Shown piece after piece: positions 6,488 to 7,318 of a DNA stretch of 7,318 nucleotides. The stretch's first letter is position 1, and the number at the start of each line of letters is the position of its first letter. The translations under genes were made by a program, and so were the position numbers. The DNA lies in assembly GCA_023418055.1 (NCBI GenBank), contig JAEZDP010000299.1:1-7318 (forward strand), in the 5' to 3' direction. The notes under the pieces were generated by a model that worked only from the letters and a program-made list of their open reading frames with translations, was not told the origin of the DNA and ran no database searches. The stretch comes from Acidobacteriota bacterium (GTDB lineage: Bacteria; Acidobacteriota; Vicinamibacteria; Vicinamibacterales; Vicinamibacteraceae).

Positions 6488-6500
6488 TGCAGAATCTGCA
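6488..6500. promoter_or_regulatory. 13-bp palindrome TGCAGAATCTGCA
   Basis: Two perfect 6-nt arms flank a single central base. It lies mid-way between the divergent genes, so it could serve either promoter. Thirteen-base palindromes do occur by chance, so this is only a candidate operator. Confidence 0.3.
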
Positions 6501-6531
6501 ACATGGCACGCGCTGTGTATCAGTAGTCTGC

Positions 6532-6598
6532 CGGCTGGATGACTCTTCAACGCCGCGACGGTCCCATGAGCGGGTCGTCGCGGTGGCATCCAGAGCCG
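6532..6598 (+). other. Long interrupted stem-loop in the protease leader
   Basis: The arms nest as follows: CGG (6532-6534) with CCG (6596-6598), CTGGATG (6535-6541) with CATCCAG (6587-6593), and CCGCGACG (6553-6560) with CGTCGCGG (6576-6583). The top continues with two G-T and two C-G pairs around a 7-nt loop (6565-6571). An asymmetric internal loop (11 nt against 3) and a 2-nt bulge interrupt the stem. It ends 31 nt before the protease ATG. It could be a 5' UTR regulatory structure, a REP-like palindrome, or an upstream terminator; no T-run follows it. Confidence 0.5.
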
Positions 6599-6629
6599 AG
6601 ACGTTCCTTCGTCACCCCCGAATCCTCCT

Positions 6630-7318
6630 ATGATGACTGCCCTCGCCTCGATCTGCCGTGTCCTTCCTTCACGGTCGTCCGTCACCCGCACCGTGGTCTG
6701 GGTGTCGATTGCCTTCCTGCTGCTGGCGCTGCCTGCGACGGCAGATGCACAGCGGGCCCACCGCGCCCGGATGTCCCGCGGACTGGCGGCTGCGGTTGCC
6801 GAAGGACGCGGCAAGGCGGTGATCGTGAGCGGATCGCCGGCGCGTCTTCGAGCGCTGGCGGCACGCCACGGGTTGTCGGTGCGGAAGGAACTGCCGTCGG
6901 GTGTCGTGTTGAACGTGGCAGATTCTGCCTCGTTGACCGCGCTCAGCGGCGATCCTGAAGTGAACGTGGTGGCAGAAGACGCACCGGTCTTCGCCAACAT
7001 GGCCACCGAAGTGGTGGCGCTCGGGGCCGACCAGGCGTGGGCGGGGCTGCTCGGGGTCGGCGGCGTGTCGGGCCGCGGCGTCGGGGTGGCGGTGATCGAC
7101 TCGGGCGTGGCGCTGCGGCACGAGGCGTTGGCGGGTCGGGTGGTGGCCTCGGTCGACTTCGTGACGCCGCGCGGGCGCGGCGACGATGCGTATGGGCATG
7201 GCACACACATGGCGGGCATCATCGCCGGCGAGGTGGTGCGTGGGCGCGGGCGGTTCAGCGGGGTCGCGCCAGGCGCGCATCTGGTGAGCCTGCGTGTGCT
7301 CGACGAGACGGGCAGCGG
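6630..7318 (+). CDS. Secreted subtilisin-like serine protease (S8), 5' part
   Basis: This open frame runs without a stop to the window edge (about 229 residues). It starts at ATG 6630, immediately followed by a second ATG; conserved sequence does not distinguish them. The signal peptide spans about 1-40, with hydrophobic VVWVSIAFLLLALP and the cleavage motif ATADA before Gln41. Residues about 55-115 look like an inhibitor-I9-type propeptide (KAVIVSG..., GVVLNVADSASL, DPEVNVVAED). The catalytic domain follows: Asp157 in VAVIDSGVA and His190 in YGHGTHMAGIIAG, with SGVAPGAHLVSLRVLD at 210-225. The catalytic Ser lies beyond the window. Met replaces the usual Val in GHGTHVAG. It would degrade protein outside the cytoplasm. 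It is divergent from the peptide-type transport operon and could supply peptides to it, though that link is inferred. No Shine-Dalgarno precedes the start; the sequence there is CCTCCT. Confidence 0.93.
   Translation, partial: MMTALASICRVLPSRSSVTRTVVWVSIAFLLLALPATADAQRAHRARMSRGLAAAVAEGRGKAVIVSGSPARLRALAARHGLSVRKELPSGVVLNVADSASLTALSGDPEVNVVAEDAPVFANMATEVVALGADQAWAGLLGVGGVSGRGVGVAVIDSGVALRHEALAGRVVASVDFVTPRGRGDDAYGHGTHMAGIIAGEVVRGRGRFSGVAPGAHLVSLRVLDETGS

Larger units (their letters stand above)
6296..6629. other. Divergent intergenic/regulatory region
   Basis: This 334-nt spacer separates the leftward operon (start 6295) from the rightward protease (start 6630). I see no convincing gene in it. 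It appears less GC-rich than the coding DNA. It contains a 22-bp palindrome, an extra half-site, a 13-bp palindrome, a small inverted repeat CGAAC-GACCA-GTTCG (6422-6436) and a long interrupted hairpin. Promoters for both directions must lie here, but no strong -35/-10 pair stands out in either direction. No tRNA or recognised riboswitch was found. Confidence 0.7.

Noticed and set aside
6547..6615. 22-codon minus-strand frame with AGGAGG upstream
   Set aside because: It has no conserved feature. The codons fall inside the hairpin arms, and the AGGAGG is only the complement of CCTCCT at the protease start. Chance is more likely.
6482..7222. Minus-strand open frames over the right-hand gene
   Set aside because: They are shadows of the plus-strand S8 protease, which has a signal peptide, a propeptide and Asp/His catalytic motifs.

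Overview
The window is GC-rich bacterial DNA packed with genes. Six genes run leftward on the minus strand as one tightly spaced operon (6295 down to 1). One gene runs rightward from 6630 off the right edge. The protein style resembles an environmental Acidobacteriota, perhaps Vicinamibacteria: GC-rich enzymes, oligopeptide-type transporters fused into catabolic operons, and large S8 proteases. No rRNA or other phylogenetic marker is present, so this is a weak guess.

Minus-strand operon in transcription order: a family-5 periplasmic solute-binding protein (6295-4583), a DppB/OppB-type permease (4578-3694), a DppC/OppC-type permease (3697-2753), a DapA/NAL-superfamily aldolase most like 4-hydroxy-2-oxoglutarate aldolase (2751-1843), a class V alanine/serine-glyoxylate aminotransferase (1782-694, or from a GTG at 1827), and an exported endonuclease/exonuclease/phosphatase-fold hydrolase (691 to beyond position 1). 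Most junctions are 1-4 nt gaps or overlaps, so the genes are probably co-transcribed and translationally coupled. The exception is the aldolase-aminotransferase junction, which holds three copies of a 12-mer at an exact 28-bp period.

Functionally, the aldolase would split 4-hydroxy-2-oxoglutarate into pyruvate and glyoxylate, and the aminotransferase would turn glyoxylate into glycine. In humans the same two steps (HOGA1 and AGXT) end mitochondrial/peroxisomal hydroxyproline breakdown. With an oligopeptide-type importer in the same operon and a secreted subtilisin-like protease divergently encoded, the locus could be a module for taking up and degrading a peptide or amino-acid-derived substrate, possibly rich in hydroxyproline. 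The substrate link is inference. No transporter ATPase gene is in the window.

The divergent intergenic region (6296-6629) is the regulatory centre. It holds a 22-bp perfect palindrome with an extra half-site 21 bp away, a 13-bp palindrome, and a long interrupted hairpin just before the protease start. The other long open frames are antisense shadows typical of GC-rich DNA.
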